A DNA stretch of 64,000 nucleotides from a virus. The stretch lies in the IMG/VR virus record IMGVR_UViG_3300032087_006376, positions 1 to 64,000 of that record; one strand, written 5' to 3'. The notes under the pieces were generated by a model. It was not told the DNA's origin. It worked only from the letters and a program-made list of their open reading frames with translations, and did no database searches. Shown here piece by piece: positions 33,942-42,285 of the stretch (positions are counted from its first letter, which is position 1; each line of letters starts with the position of its first letter). The position numbers were made by a program, and so were the translations under genes.

Positions 33942-36502
33942 GTTTTTTAGATGATATAAAGCAATACGATAACGCAATGATGCCCGGAGTAAGATTGCCG
34001 AGCATCAAAATAGAAAACAAGTATTACAAAAAGCTCAATCTCGATAGTAATGTCGATAATTTTAATTTTTTAAAAGCTTTATGTTATTCTAAAATCACAA
34101 CTGCACAGTTTCAATCTGAAGAATATCAAAGCCGCCTCTCAATGGAGCTTGATATTTTTAAAGAGCTTGAGTTTGTTGATTATGTTTTACTTAATTGGGA
34201 CATTCTTAATTTTTGTCACGAAAATAAAATTCCAACTGGTCCGGGTAGAGGGAGTGCCGCAGGATCATTGGTTTTATTTCTAATTGGAGTCACTAAGGTT
34301 GACCCCATTAAGTACGGATTATTTTTCGAAAGATTTGTTTCTAGATCTAGAGCTAAAAAAATCATAAAAGATGGCATTACCTATCTAGAAGGATCCCTTC
34401 TCCCTGACGTTGACAATGATATTAGTTACGACAGAAGATCTGAGGTCATCGAGTATATCGAAAAAAAGCATTACGGAAAAACCGCTAAAATTTTAACGCT
34501 TAATACTCTTTCTAGTAAATTATGCATAAAAGAATGTGGAAAAATAGTAGGCGAATATTCTGAGTCTGAAGTTAATGAAGTAAGTGACTGTATTCCGAAA
34601 ATCTTTGGAAAAGTTATGCCTCTGGTTGACTCGTACAAAGAAAATGAAAAATTTAAAGAGTGGGTTGATTTAAATAAGAAAACTTTTGCTATAGCCAGAA
34701 AAATAGAAAGCTTAAACAAAAATACTGGAGTTCATCCGTCAGGTATTGCAATTTCATATTATGACATTCAAGAAATTTGTCCTTTACAAAAAACTAGTGA
34801 GGGAGATTTTGTCACTGGATATGATATGAATTACGTATCTGAGTTGATGGTTAAATTTGATGTTTTAGGCTTAAGAACTTTAACTGTAGTAGATAGAGTC
34901 TGTAAATCTCTAGGCATTGAGATGACCTCTATTGATGTGTCTGATAAAAATATTTACAAAAACTTCAAAGACCTAAAAACTCCTCAAGGTTTGTTTCAAA
35001 TTGAAGCTGACACTAATTACAGAGTTTGCAAAAAAGTAAGACCAAGAAATCTTGAAGAACTCAGTGCCGTAGTAGCTTTAGCTAGACCCGGAGCTTTAGA
35101 TTTTACAGATGAATATGCTTTATACACAAGCAGCGGTCAATTTGGGCTAGTTCATGATTTTTTTGAAGAGGAACTTTCTTACACTGCTGGAATTCCGCTA
35201 TATCAAGAGCAATTGATGAAGATGGCTGTAAAAATTGGATTTACTTTAGATGAAGCCGAGCAGCTTAGAAGAATAGTGGGTAAGAAAAAAGTTGATCAAA
35301 TGCCAGCTTGGAAGGAGAAAATTTCTAAAAAAATCTCAGAAAATAATTTGGATCCTAAAATAGGTGAAGTTTTATGGAAAGTTGCAGAAGATTCAGCTAA
35401 TTACAGCTTTAATAAATCTCATAGTATATCTTATGCCACACTTTCTGCTTGGACGGCGTATTTAAAGTTTAATTACCCTCAAGATTTTTATTTAGCATTA
35501 TTAGAATTATCAAAATACGAACCAGATTCTCATGCCGAAATAAGCAAGATATCTCAAGAGTTAGTTCATTTTGACATGCAATTGCTTTCTCCAGATTTGT
35601 CCAAATCATCTTTAGACTTTTCAAAAGAAGGAAACAACATAAGATTCGGTTTAAACGCCATTAAAGGCGTCTCAGAGAAAAGCTTACAGGCTTTAGAGAG
35701 CTTCAGAGGCTCCAACAAAGCTAATAAGTTTGAAACGTTTCTAGCAGCAAAAGAGGCTAAAATCAATATCGGGCTTTTATCTGCTTTAATTCAAGCTGGA
35801 ACTTTAGAATCTCCCGAAAATCGTTCTAGATCTGGACTGGTTATGGAAGCGCAAGTTTTCAATATATTAACAGATAAAGAAAAAGCTTACGCTTTGAGTG
35901 TTGCGGAAAAATATAACTTTGATATTTTACAAATCGTTTTTCAAGCGGCGTTCGACCCAGATAAACCTGACGCTAAAAGAAGTGACGGTAAACCGTTCAT
36001 GACTGAAAAAAGAAAAACCACTTTCAAGAAAAAATACAATGAGTATAAAAAAATCTATTCCCAAAATAAAGGTAATGAAGATTTTGCTAATTGGTATTTT
36101 GAAAATAAACTACTTGGCTACAACCCCTCAGTTAAATTAAAATCAGTATTTAAAGAAAGCCAGAGTAACTTTACAGATTGCTTACAATTAGACTCAGTAT
36201 TTAACGGAGACTCTGTTAAAATAGTAGCCATAGTAGAAGATGTTTATAAAAGTAAATCAAGAAAATCTAATTCTACTTTTTATAAATTCCAAGTTAGCGA
36301 TGAATCAGGGCGCACGAACGCTTTGTTCATGGATAGCCCTAAAGTTAAGAGGTTAACTAACTACATAGAAAAAGGTAATAAGATTCCAGAAAAAGAAGAC
36401 ATTATAGTCTTTACAGGCAAAAAAGGAGATGATATAGTTTGGGTAGATAACATAAATATTTTAGAAAATAAAATATACATGAAGTTATCAGATGTGGAAT
36501 GA
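33938..36502 (+). CDS. dnaE: DNA polymerase III alpha, catalytic part (family C, no PHP)
   Basis: 854 aa. PTGPGRGSAAGSLV (~99-112) is the family C nucleotide motif; PDVDNDIS gives catalytic D157 and D159, and VKFDVLGLRTLT supplies D308, matching E. coli D401/D403/D555. GVHPSGIAIS, ALARPGAL, YQEQLM and SFNKSHSISYATLSAW are further blocks. The C-terminal ~170-residue region carries an OB-fold stretch (VKIVAIVEDVYKS). The N-terminal PHP is absent and encoded two genes upstream. Phage replicase. Confidence 0.92.
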   Translation: MSFLDDIKQYDNAMMPGVRLPSIKIENKYYKKLNLDSNVDNFNFLKALCYSKITTAQFQSEEYQSRLSMELDIFKELEFVDYVLLNWDILNFCHENKIPTGPGRGSAAGSLVLFLIGVTKVDPIKYGLFFERFVSRSRAKKIIKDGITYLEGSLLPDVDNDISYDRRSEVIEYIEKKHYGKTAKILTLNTLSSKLCIKECGKIVGEYSESEVNEVSDCIPKIFGKVMPLVDSYKENEKFKEWVDLNKKTFAIARKIESLNKNTGVHPSGIAISYYDIQEICPLQKTSEGDFVTGYDMNYVSELMVKFDVLGLRTLTVVDRVCKSLGIEMTSIDVSDKNIYKNFKDLKTPQGLFQIEADTNYRVCKKVRPRNLEELSAVVALARPGALDFTDEYALYTSSGQFGLVHDFFEEELSYTAGIPLYQEQLMKMAVKIGFTLDEAEQLRRIVGKKKVDQMPAWKEKISKKISENNLDPKIGEVLWKVAEDSANYSFNKSHSISYATLSAWTAYLKFNYPQDFYLALLELSKYEPDSHAEISKISQELVHFDMQLLSPDLSKSSLDFSKEGNNIRFGLNAIKGVSEKSLQALESFRGSNKANKFETFLAAKEAKINIGLLSALIQAGTLESPENRSRSGLVMEAQVFNILTDKEKAYALSVAEKYNFDILQIVFQAAFDPDKPDAKRSDGKPFMTEKRKTTFKKKYNEYKKIYSQNKGNEDFANWYFENKLLGYNPSVKLKSVFKESQSNFTDCLQLDSVFNGDSVKIVAIVEDVYKSKSRKSNSTFYKFQVSDESGRTNALFMDSPKVKRLTNYIEKGNKIPEKEDIIVFTGKKGDDIVWVDNINILENKIYMKLSDVE

Positions 36503-38916
36503 AAAATTATAATTTAACTCCTAGAGCTCAAAAATTAATTAAAGAAGCTCATAAAATAGCTACAGATCTTGAGTATTATCAATTAAATAATGTTCACTTG
36601 CTGTTAGCTTTTTTAAAAATTCCAAACAATCAAATTTTAGACGCTTTTGACCAATTCGAAGTGAGCTATGATCTCGTTGAGAAGGCTTGTCTTTTTACTT
36701 TAAATAAACCCAAGCTTAGAAATAGCCAATCAGCTTCTAGATCCAAGCTGTCTTCCATCACTAGAAAAGTTTTTTCTTCTGCTAAACAATTATCAAACAA
36801 GTATGATCATAAATATATAGGATTAGAGCATATATTTTTGTCGCTGTTTGGTGAAACAGACATCTTTTTAAGAGATGTAATAGCTAACTTGCAAATTAAT
36901 TACGACGCTATATTTGATTATGTCGAAAGAAAGCTAGAAGAAAGTGATTTATTGCCTTCTTCAATTTACGAAGAAGAAGCTGATGAAGAGCAGGATCAAA
37001 AAAAATCTCAATTTAATCCCAAGAATTATAAGTTTTTAAATGAATATGCTACTAATTTAAATTCTCAAGTCATACAAGGAAAAATAACCTCTCTCCATAT
37101 TAACAAAAGTCTAATAAAAAAGATTTCTGAAGTTCTTTGTAGAAAAAATAAAAATAACCCATTAGTTGTTGGAGAAGCTGGCGTAGGAAAAACTGCATTA
37201 GTAGAATCTTTAGCGCAAGCAATTGTAGATGGAGAATGTTCTGATTTCTTAGTAATGAAACATATTTACAATTTAGACGTTCCGATGATTATCGCCGGTT
37301 GTAAATATAGAGGAGAGTTTGAAGAAAAGATTAAAAATATTTTAAAAGAAATTGTAAACGATCCATTCATCGTGTTGTTTATTGATGAAATTCATACGAT
37401 AATCGGAGCAGGTAACCCGGAAAACGGCATGGATGTCGCAAACATTCTTAAACCTTATTTAGCTAGAGGCGAAATTAGCTGCATAGGGGCGACAACTTTC
37501 GACGAATATAAACGCACTATTGAGGGAGACCCAGCTTTATCTAGAAGGTTTCAAATGATAAAGATGGAAGAACCTACGAAAAAAGAAGTTTTTCAGTTAA
37601 TTAAAAATATTAAAAATTCTTATGAAGATTTTCATTTAATGAATTTCTCAGATGAAACAATAAAATTCACAATCGACGTAGCTGATAAATATCTAGAAGG
37701 CAGATTCCCAGATAAAGCCTTAGATATCATAGATCAAGTTGGAGCTAAAACAAAACTTAAAAATTTTACAAAAACTCCAGAAATGATTTCTATTGAAGAA
37801 AAAATAAAAGATCTTTCATCAAAGCAAGATAAGCTAGCTAAAAACACATTCCTTAAAAGAATGAATTCTTTGATAAAAAAATATCAAACTATAACTGAAA
37901 AACTTTTTAACAAATGGAAAGATTCTAGATACAGAATTAAACAGGCAGATATCTTAGAAGTTGTATCAGATAAAACTAACATTCCAATTTCAGACTTAAA
38001 AAAACAAGACTCTAAAAAAATAAAAGACCTTAGAGATTCATTGAAGACTGAAGTTTTAGGTCAAACAGATCAAATAGATCAAATATACAAATGTTTACTA
38101 AGGGCAAAAGCTGGCTTTAGGAACGATAAAAAACCAGTATCATCATTACTTTTAGCTGGTCCGACAGGTGTCGGCAAAACCATGACTGCAAAAATTATTG
38201 CCAACAGCTTATTCCCGAATAAAAACAACTTTATATTTTTAGATTTAACAGAATACACAGACCAAACAGCCGTCAATAAATTAATTGGATCTAGCCCGGG
38301 TTATATCGGCTACGGCAAAGGAGGCATACTAACTGAAAAAGTTTCTAGAAACCCATACTCTTTAATTCTTTTCGACGAAATCCAAAAAGCTCACAAAGAT
38401 GTATTATATTTACTGCTTCAAATACTTGAAGAGGGAAAGATATCAGATTCTTTAGGTAAAGAAGTTGATTTTTCCAATTCCATAGTAGTGATGACAACAA
38501 ACATAGGATCAGATATAGCTAATTCCTCTGTTATTGGTTTCAACAAAGAAAACTCTAATATATCTAACGATATCGTAAACTCTGTCAAAAAACATTTTCC
38601 AGCAGATCTATTAAACAGAATAGACGAAGTAATACCCTTTAGCCCCCTAAAAGAAGATCATATTAAGAGTATTATAATCAAGAACTTAGATAAATTTAAA
38701 ACTGAAATGAAAAACAAAAATCTTTCTTTAAATTACTCTAGTAAAATTCTTGATTATGTTTATAAAAAAATACAATTCAATAATTTTGGAGCTAGGCAAG
38801 TTTTAAAAACAGTGCAGAGAGAAATTCAAACTTTAGTTGCTGAAAAAATACTAGATAATCCAAAAACTTCTGAATTAAAAATGTGTGTCAAAAACAATAA
38901 AATATGTGTAATATAA
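36499..38916 (+). CDS. ClpA/ClpC-like AAA+ unfoldase
   Basis: 805 aa. Clp N-domain repeat region (1-145), D1 with Walker A GEAGVGKT (225-232) and Walker B FIDE (D296/E297), a short middle helical segment (~430-480), D2 with GPTGVGKT (554-561) and LFDE (D626/E627). In D2, SSVIGFNKEN places I679-G680-F681 at the position of the ClpP-docking IGL/VGF loop of ClpA/ClpC. ClpB disaggregases lack that loop, so this looks like a ClpP partner using host ClpP. No clpP gene is in the window. Confidence 0.88.
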   Translation: MKNYNLTPRAQKLIKEAHKIATDLEYYQLNNVHLLLAFLKIPNNQILDAFDQFEVSYDLVEKACLFTLNKPKLRNSQSASRSKLSSITRKVFSSAKQLSNKYDHKYIGLEHIFLSLFGETDIFLRDVIANLQINYDAIFDYVERKLEESDLLPSSIYEEEADEEQDQKKSQFNPKNYKFLNEYATNLNSQVIQGKITSLHINKSLIKKISEVLCRKNKNNPLVVGEAGVGKTALVESLAQAIVDGECSDFLVMKHIYNLDVPMIIAGCKYRGEFEEKIKNILKEIVNDPFIVLFIDEIHTIIGAGNPENGMDVANILKPYLARGEISCIGATTFDEYKRTIEGDPALSRRFQMIKMEEPTKKEVFQLIKNIKNSYEDFHLMNFSDETIKFTIDVADKYLEGRFPDKALDIIDQVGAKTKLKNFTKTPEMISIEEKIKDLSSKQDKLAKNTFLKRMNSLIKKYQTITEKLFNKWKDSRYRIKQADILEVVSDKTNIPISDLKKQDSKKIKDLRDSLKTEVLGQTDQIDQIYKCLLRAKAGFRNDKKPVSSLLLAGPTGVGKTMTAKIIANSLFPNKNNFIFLDLTEYTDQTAVNKLIGSSPGYIGYGKGGILTEKVSRNPYSLILFDEIQKAHKDVLYLLLQILEEGKISDSLGKEVDFSNSIVVMTTNIGSDIANSSVIGFNKENSNISNDIVNSVKKHFPADLLNRIDEVIPFSPLKEDHIKSIIIKNLDKFKTEMKNKNLSLNYSSKILDYVYKKIQFNNFGARQVLKTVQREIQTLVAEKILDNPKTSELKMCVKNNKICVI

Positions 38917-38917
38917 G
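38904..38917 (+). promoter_or_regulatory. Late-type promoter motif ATGTGTAATATAAG
   Basis: Overlaps the end of the unfoldase gene and ends 3 bp before the ATG at 38921, ahead of virion-type genes. Confidence 0.5.
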
Positions 38918-38920
38918 TAT

Positions 38921-39124
38921 ATGCCTTTACCTAAACCAAGGAAAAGAGAATCTCGACAAGAATTCGTCAGCAGATGTATGAGTGACGATATGATGACTAG
39001 TGAGTACAAAGAGCAAAAACAGCGTGTTGCAGTTTGTTTAACTCAGTTTCAAAATATTCAAAAATCCAAAGGTGAAGCTAGCTGGGATGATGTCCGTAAA
39101 GGAAATATATTAGGATTATTATAA
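38921..39124 (+). CDS. Small conserved phage protein, head-associated type
   Basis: 67 aa. PKPRKRESRQEFVSRCM followed by EQKQRVAVCLTQF is a recognisable block (basic Pro-rich lead, F-x-S/x-R-C-M, Q-R-x-A-V-C) found as a stand-alone protein or fused to prohead proteases and head proteins in many phages. Function unknown. Precedes a virion protein by 1 bp. Confidence 0.65.
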   Translation: MPLPKPRKRESRQEFVSRCMSDDMMTSEYKEQKQRVAVCLTQFQNIQKSKGEASWDDVRKGNILGLL

Positions 39125-39125
39125 T

Positions 39126-39965
39126 ATGCAAACCCCACCTAACATTCACGATGCATTCGCAATTTCCCCCAGTAGAACTCATACAGTTAATTTTAATTAC
39201 GTATGGGATGAAGTTAATGATTATTGGACCCCTGAAAGAACCAGCGCTATTTCAAGAGACGCAATTTTAGGAAAAGCTGACGATTTTATTCACAAATTTG
39301 GAAGTAATCCTAACGTTTCCAACTCTATCAGTAAGATTGCTCCAGAAACTGTTTGGGACGGTTCTACAGAGTATGTTTTTCCTCCTGATTCAGGAACAGG
39401 TATACAAATTAAATCTTCACAAACAAATGATAATCAAGAATTTGTTGTTCAAGGACTTGATGAAAATTTTCTAGAACAAAATTGGACAGGTAATTTAAAT
39501 GGTCAAACAGAAGTTAATATAGGTGGAACTTGGTCAAGGGTTTTTAGAGCATTTAATAACGATACTACATATATATCTGGCGATATAAATATTCATGCTA
39601 GCGGAGATGATTCAACAAGCTACGCTCAAGTTTTAGCAGGTAATGAACAAACAATGATGGCAATTTATACAGTTCCTGCTAATTTTACTGGATATTTGAC
39701 CGAATACCACATGAGCGCCAGCAACCCCGGAAGTTCTGCCTCGATAGATTATACAGTTCAAATCAAAACAAGAGAATACGGAAAAGTCTTTCGTGTCCAA
39801 GAGGTTACTTCCGTAGGCACTACTCATAATGTTAGCCAAATACTTCCTTTTCCTAACTTTTTAAGCCCTAAAACTGATATTATCATATGCGCAGTTGATT
39901 CAAACGGAGGAGGAGGCACACTTAACGCTGACTTTGATATAGCATTGGTTTCAAACGAAAACTAA
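39126..39965 (+). CDS. Putative virion structural protein
   Basis: 279 aa, beta-rich, no signal peptide. QEFVVQGLDENFLEQNWTG, TWSRVFRAFNNDTTYISGD and MAIYTVPANFTGYL form a pattern common to structural proteins of marine phages (possible decoration or tail protein). C-terminal ADFDIALVSNEN. It carries a late-type motif upstream with its small partner. Specific location in the particle unknown. Confidence 0.6.
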   Translation: MQTPPNIHDAFAISPSRTHTVNFNYVWDEVNDYWTPERTSAISRDAILGKADDFIHKFGSNPNVSNSISKIAPETVWDGSTEYVFPPDSGTGIQIKSSQTNDNQEFVVQGLDENFLEQNWTGNLNGQTEVNIGGTWSRVFRAFNNDTTYISGDINIHASGDDSTSYAQVLAGNEQTMMAIYTVPANFTGYLTEYHMSASNPGSSASIDYTVQIKTREYGKVFRVQEVTSVGTTHNVSQILPFPNFLSPKTDIIICAVDSNGGGGTLNADFDIALVSNEN

Positions 39966-39988
39966 CCGTAATCTTTAGAAAAAAATAC

Positions 39989-40016
39989 TTGAAATTTTAT
40001 TTTATTGATTCATAAT
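39989..40016 (+). promoter_or_regulatory. Sigma70-like promoter of the tubulin operon
   Basis: TTGAAA (39989-39994), 16-bp spacer, CATAAT (40011-40016, 5/6). The start site would fall at about 40023, inside the hairpin that follows. Confidence 0.6.
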
Positions 40017-40017
40017 A

Positions 40018-40041
40018 GTTATATTACTTAATTAATATAAC
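40018..40041 (+). promoter_or_regulatory. 9-bp palindromic hairpin ahead of the tubulin operon
   Basis: GTTATATTA / TAATATAAC, perfect 9-bp stem, 6-nt loop CTTAAT. Ends 3 bp before the ATG of the 34-aa ORF and overlaps the expected transcription start. It could be an operator for a dimeric repressor or an RNA hairpin controlling translation. Confidence 0.6.
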
Positions 40042-40044
40042 GAC

Positions 40045-40149
40045 ATGTCACAAGAAGAAAATACAGATACAGTGGGATCTCTCAAGATTCGTGTTGCAAA
40101 TATGCTCCTTAATACCGTTGCTCTCAGCGAGAGTTTAAATTTAATATAA
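40045..40149 (+). CDS. 34-aa peptide upstream of phage tubulin
   Basis: MSQEENTDTVGSLKIRVANM then LLNTVALSESLNLI: an acidic N-terminus and an amphipathic/hydrophobic helix. Ends 3 bp before the tubulin start, so the two are very likely co-translated. By analogy with small regulators next to other phage and plasmid tubulins it could bind the tubulin, but it also could be a leader peptide. No family recognised. Confidence 0.6.
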   Translation: MSQEENTDTVGSLKIRVANMLLNTVALSESLNLI

Positions 40150-40152
40150 ATT

Positions 40153-41310
40153 ATGAGTGATTTTAATCCAATCTATGATGTCGGTGCAGATAATGAGCCT
40201 GATGCAGGTAACAATGACACTTTTGACTTTGCAATGCCTGACATTCCAGAGCCAACTCAAGAAGAAAAAGTCGAACTAAAAGATAAAGATGCAGTAGGTT
40301 TTAAGTTTGGCTTTATTGGCGCTGGCCAAGGCGGGGGTAAATTAGCCGAAACTTTTTCTAAAATAGGCTACGCAAGAGTTGGAGTAATTAACACAGCTGA
40401 CCAAGATCTGGCCACGTTGAATGTTAAAAACAAATTAAAATTTGGAGAACAACAAGGAGCTGGCAAAAATAGAGGTATTGCCAAGCAAGCTTTTGCTGAA
40501 AATAAAGAAGATGTTGTTGACTTCATTAAAGATTCTATCGGTACAGATATTGATAGAATTTTTGTAACAATTGGAGCTGGAGGTGGTACTGGTGCTGGCG
40601 TTTCCTCTGAGTTAGTTAAAACTGTTCATGAATATCAACAAACAGTAAAAGCTTCATCTCCATATGTAGGTTTAATTTTAGCTTTACCCAAACTATCTGA
40701 GGGCAAAAAAGTTAGCTTAAATGCTTATGAAACTTTAAAAGAAGCGTGTGACTTGGTAGATAAAAAAATAGTTTCACCTTTAATTATTTTAGACAACGAA
40801 AAAATTAATACTCTTTACCCTAAATTATCGATAAATAAGTTCTGGCAAGTAGCAAATGCCAACATTTGTTCGCTGTTTCATTTATTCAATAATATTATTA
40901 CAAAAAATAGTCAGTATAGCACTTTTGACACTAATGATTTCAGAACCGTTTTAGATTCTGGCATTATGGTTTTTGGAGCGACAAATATTAACGACACAGG
41001 TAGTGAATCCGCAATTTCTAAAGCTGTTAGAGATAACCTTAAAAGAAACGTTTTATGCGGAGAATTAGACCTATCTACAGGCGTTGTAGCGGCATCTGTT
41101 GCTATAGGTGACGAAGAAACTCTTGATAACATTCCACAGGAATATATAGATGGAGCTTTTAATCAACTAAATAGAACTTTAAAAACGAATAGCACAGTAC
41201 ATCAAGGTATTTATAAAGGAGCTAAAAAAGGCTTGTCTTTATTTACGGCAATTGGAGGCATATCTACTCCAGAAGATAAGCTGGAATCACTTCTTAAATC
41301 GTCTCAATAA
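40153..41310 (+). CDS. Phage tubulin/FtsZ-family GTPase
   Basis: 385 aa. An acidic, disordered-looking N-terminal extension (1-47) precedes the GTPase domain: FIGAGQGGGKLAE (54-66), GVINTADQDL, and the tubulin signature GAGGGTGAG (141-149). In the C-terminal activation domain FDTNDFRTVL puts D259 and D262 on the T7-loop aspartates (FtsZ NxDFAD), so a GTP-hydrolysing polymer is predicted. Phage tubulins (e.g. PhuZ) centre or move phage DNA; this one looks closer to FtsZ in its T7 loop. Actual role unknown. Confidence 0.88.
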   Translation: MSDFNPIYDVGADNEPDAGNNDTFDFAMPDIPEPTQEEKVELKDKDAVGFKFGFIGAGQGGGKLAETFSKIGYARVGVINTADQDLATLNVKNKLKFGEQQGAGKNRGIAKQAFAENKEDVVDFIKDSIGTDIDRIFVTIGAGGGTGAGVSSELVKTVHEYQQTVKASSPYVGLILALPKLSEGKKVSLNAYETLKEACDLVDKKIVSPLIILDNEKINTLYPKLSINKFWQVANANICSLFHLFNNIITKNSQYSTFDTNDFRTVLDSGIMVFGATNINDTGSESAISKAVRDNLKRNVLCGELDLSTGVVAASVAIGDEETLDNIPQEYIDGAFNQLNRTLKTNSTVHQGIYKGAKKGLSLFTAIGGISTPEDKLESLLKSSQ

Positions 41311-41325
41311 GTGTAAAACATAAAA
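41309..41325 (+). promoter_or_regulatory. Late-type promoter motif AAGTGTAAAACATAAAA
   Basis: Begins at the tubulin stop codon and abuts the ATG at 41326. Confidence 0.5.
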
Positions 41326-41547
41326 ATGAAAGATTTAATATTACCATTTTGTACTTTTAACACAGGAACGACCATTAGTTGTCCATCTAATAAAAATATT
41401 TACGTTATTGCTGCTAACGCTGGATTTACAGCTGAAAGTGAATCGTTAACGATTTCCGCTCCCATTAGTTTTTCAGTGCCTTTAAAAATAAGCACTGACA
41501 TAACAGGGGCTACAGAAAAAACGATATTTTATTACATAGCAGATTAA
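41326..41547 (+). CDS. Unknown small beta-rich protein, 73 aa
   Basis: MKDLILPFCTFNTGTTISCP... with alternating hydrophobic strands and ending FYYIAD. Possible small virion or decoration protein, judged only from composition and the late-type motif at its start. Followed by a strong terminator. Confidence 0.55.
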   Translation: MKDLILPFCTFNTGTTISCPSNKNIYVIAANAGFTAESESLTISAPISFSVPLKISTDITGATEKTIFYYIAD

Positions 41548-41551
41548 CTCA

Positions 41552-41579
41552 AAGAGCCTCAAAAGAGGCTCTTTTTTTT
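41552..41579 (+). terminator. Intrinsic terminator
   Basis: AGAGCCTC-AAAA-GAGGCTCT, 8-bp stem, followed by a run of T. Ends the tubulin unit. Confidence 0.93.
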
Positions 41580-41587
41580 GTGGAAAT

Positions 41588-41616
41588 ATTGCATTTTATT
41601 TTTATAATCATGCAAT
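41588..41616 (+). promoter_or_regulatory. TATAAT flanked by inverted repeat, operator/promoter of ssb-like gene
   Basis: ATTGCAT (41588-41594) and ATGCAAT (41610-41616) form a 7-bp inverted repeat with 15 bp between; the perfect -10 TATAAT (41603-41608) lies inside. The second arm abuts the ATG at 41617. No good -35 is visible. The layout suggests a repressor site over the promoter. Confidence 0.55.
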
Positions 41617-42198
41617 ATGAGTTTACAATTATACAAGCCAAACCCTAAAAATACTGGCTGCGCCATGAGTTTCCAAATCTCTCAAAAGCCAGATCAAGAG
41701 CCACAGTTTTTTGCTAATTGCATTTTACAACATTCGTGGAATAACCAAAACAAAACGGGATCTTTTTCCGAAAGTAGAAACGACCCCTCCAAGACTATCG
41801 CTTTAAAATTTAATGAATTTGAGTTGGGCGAAATTATTAGCAGCTTTAATAATAAAACCGCTTATTCAACCTTTCATAGCAATGAGTCTACCAAGACTCA
41901 AATCAGGCTAACTCCTTACGAAAAAACTAGAGGAAGCGGAGATTTCGCAGTTCAAGTCACAGCTTTTGGGTTCACTATCGTCAGAAATGGTTCTGATACT
42001 TTTAAAGTCCCAGTAGATCCGGGCGAAGGAGTTAGATTAGTTTCTTTTATTAATCATTATTTTAATGTTTTAGACACCTTTAGAGACCAAAAAGCTAAAG
42101 AGAATCAAAAACAATATCAATCTAATAAGCAAAAATTCACTCCTAAGAAAAAAGAAGCGCCGAAACAACCTATCGCCGCCGAAGAAGATGAATTTTAA
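41617..42198 (+). CDS. Putative single-stranded DNA-binding protein
   Basis: 193 aa. N-terminal YKPNPKNTGCAMSFQISQK, then KTIALKFNEFELGEIISSFN and RLTPYEKTRGSGDFAVQVTA resemble the small beta-sheet ssDNA-binding proteins with a PC4/Whirly-like layout found in some phages. The C-terminus is a flexible Lys/Gln-rich linker ending in EEDEF, the acidic tail typical of SSBs that recruit partner proteins. Placement by tubulin and near replication genes fits. Fold assignment needs structure comparison. Confidence 0.65.
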   Translation: MSLQLYKPNPKNTGCAMSFQISQKPDQEPQFFANCILQHSWNNQNKTGSFSESRNDPSKTIALKFNEFELGEIISSFNNKTAYSTFHSNESTKTQIRLTPYEKTRGSGDFAVQVTAFGFTIVRNGSDTFKVPVDPGEGVRLVSFINHYFNVLDTFRDQKAKENQKQYQSNKQKFTPKKKEAPKQPIAAEEDEF

Positions 42199-42285
42199 TT
42201 AATTTTGTTCTGCAAGAATATTTCAAAGGATCAATACGCTAGACGTATTTCACTCTCTCAATATTAAGCAGCGCAATTATTTTTC
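42199..42285 (+). promoter_or_regulatory. Structured RNA leader, copy A (CUAGA-loop element)
   Basis: 87 bp gap upstream of a glycosyltransferase. A long imperfect closing stem (CTGC 42210-42213 with GCAG 42268-42271; AATATT 42217-42222 with AATATT 42260-42265) encloses a 6-bp hairpin AATACG-CTAGA-CGTATT (42233-42249). The closing stem is followed by ATTATTTTTC and then ATG; there is no Shine-Dalgarno. Copy B at 59841-59945 keeps loop, tail and position and shows a compensatory G-C to A-T pair in the hairpin. Could be a riboswitch-like attenuator or a small RNA ending just before the gene. Confidence 0.65.

Noticed and set aside
32561-36502. Frameshifted dnaE
   Set aside because: The PHP and polymerase parts are separated by a complete exonuclease gene, so this is gene splitting and not a sequencing or mutational frameshift.
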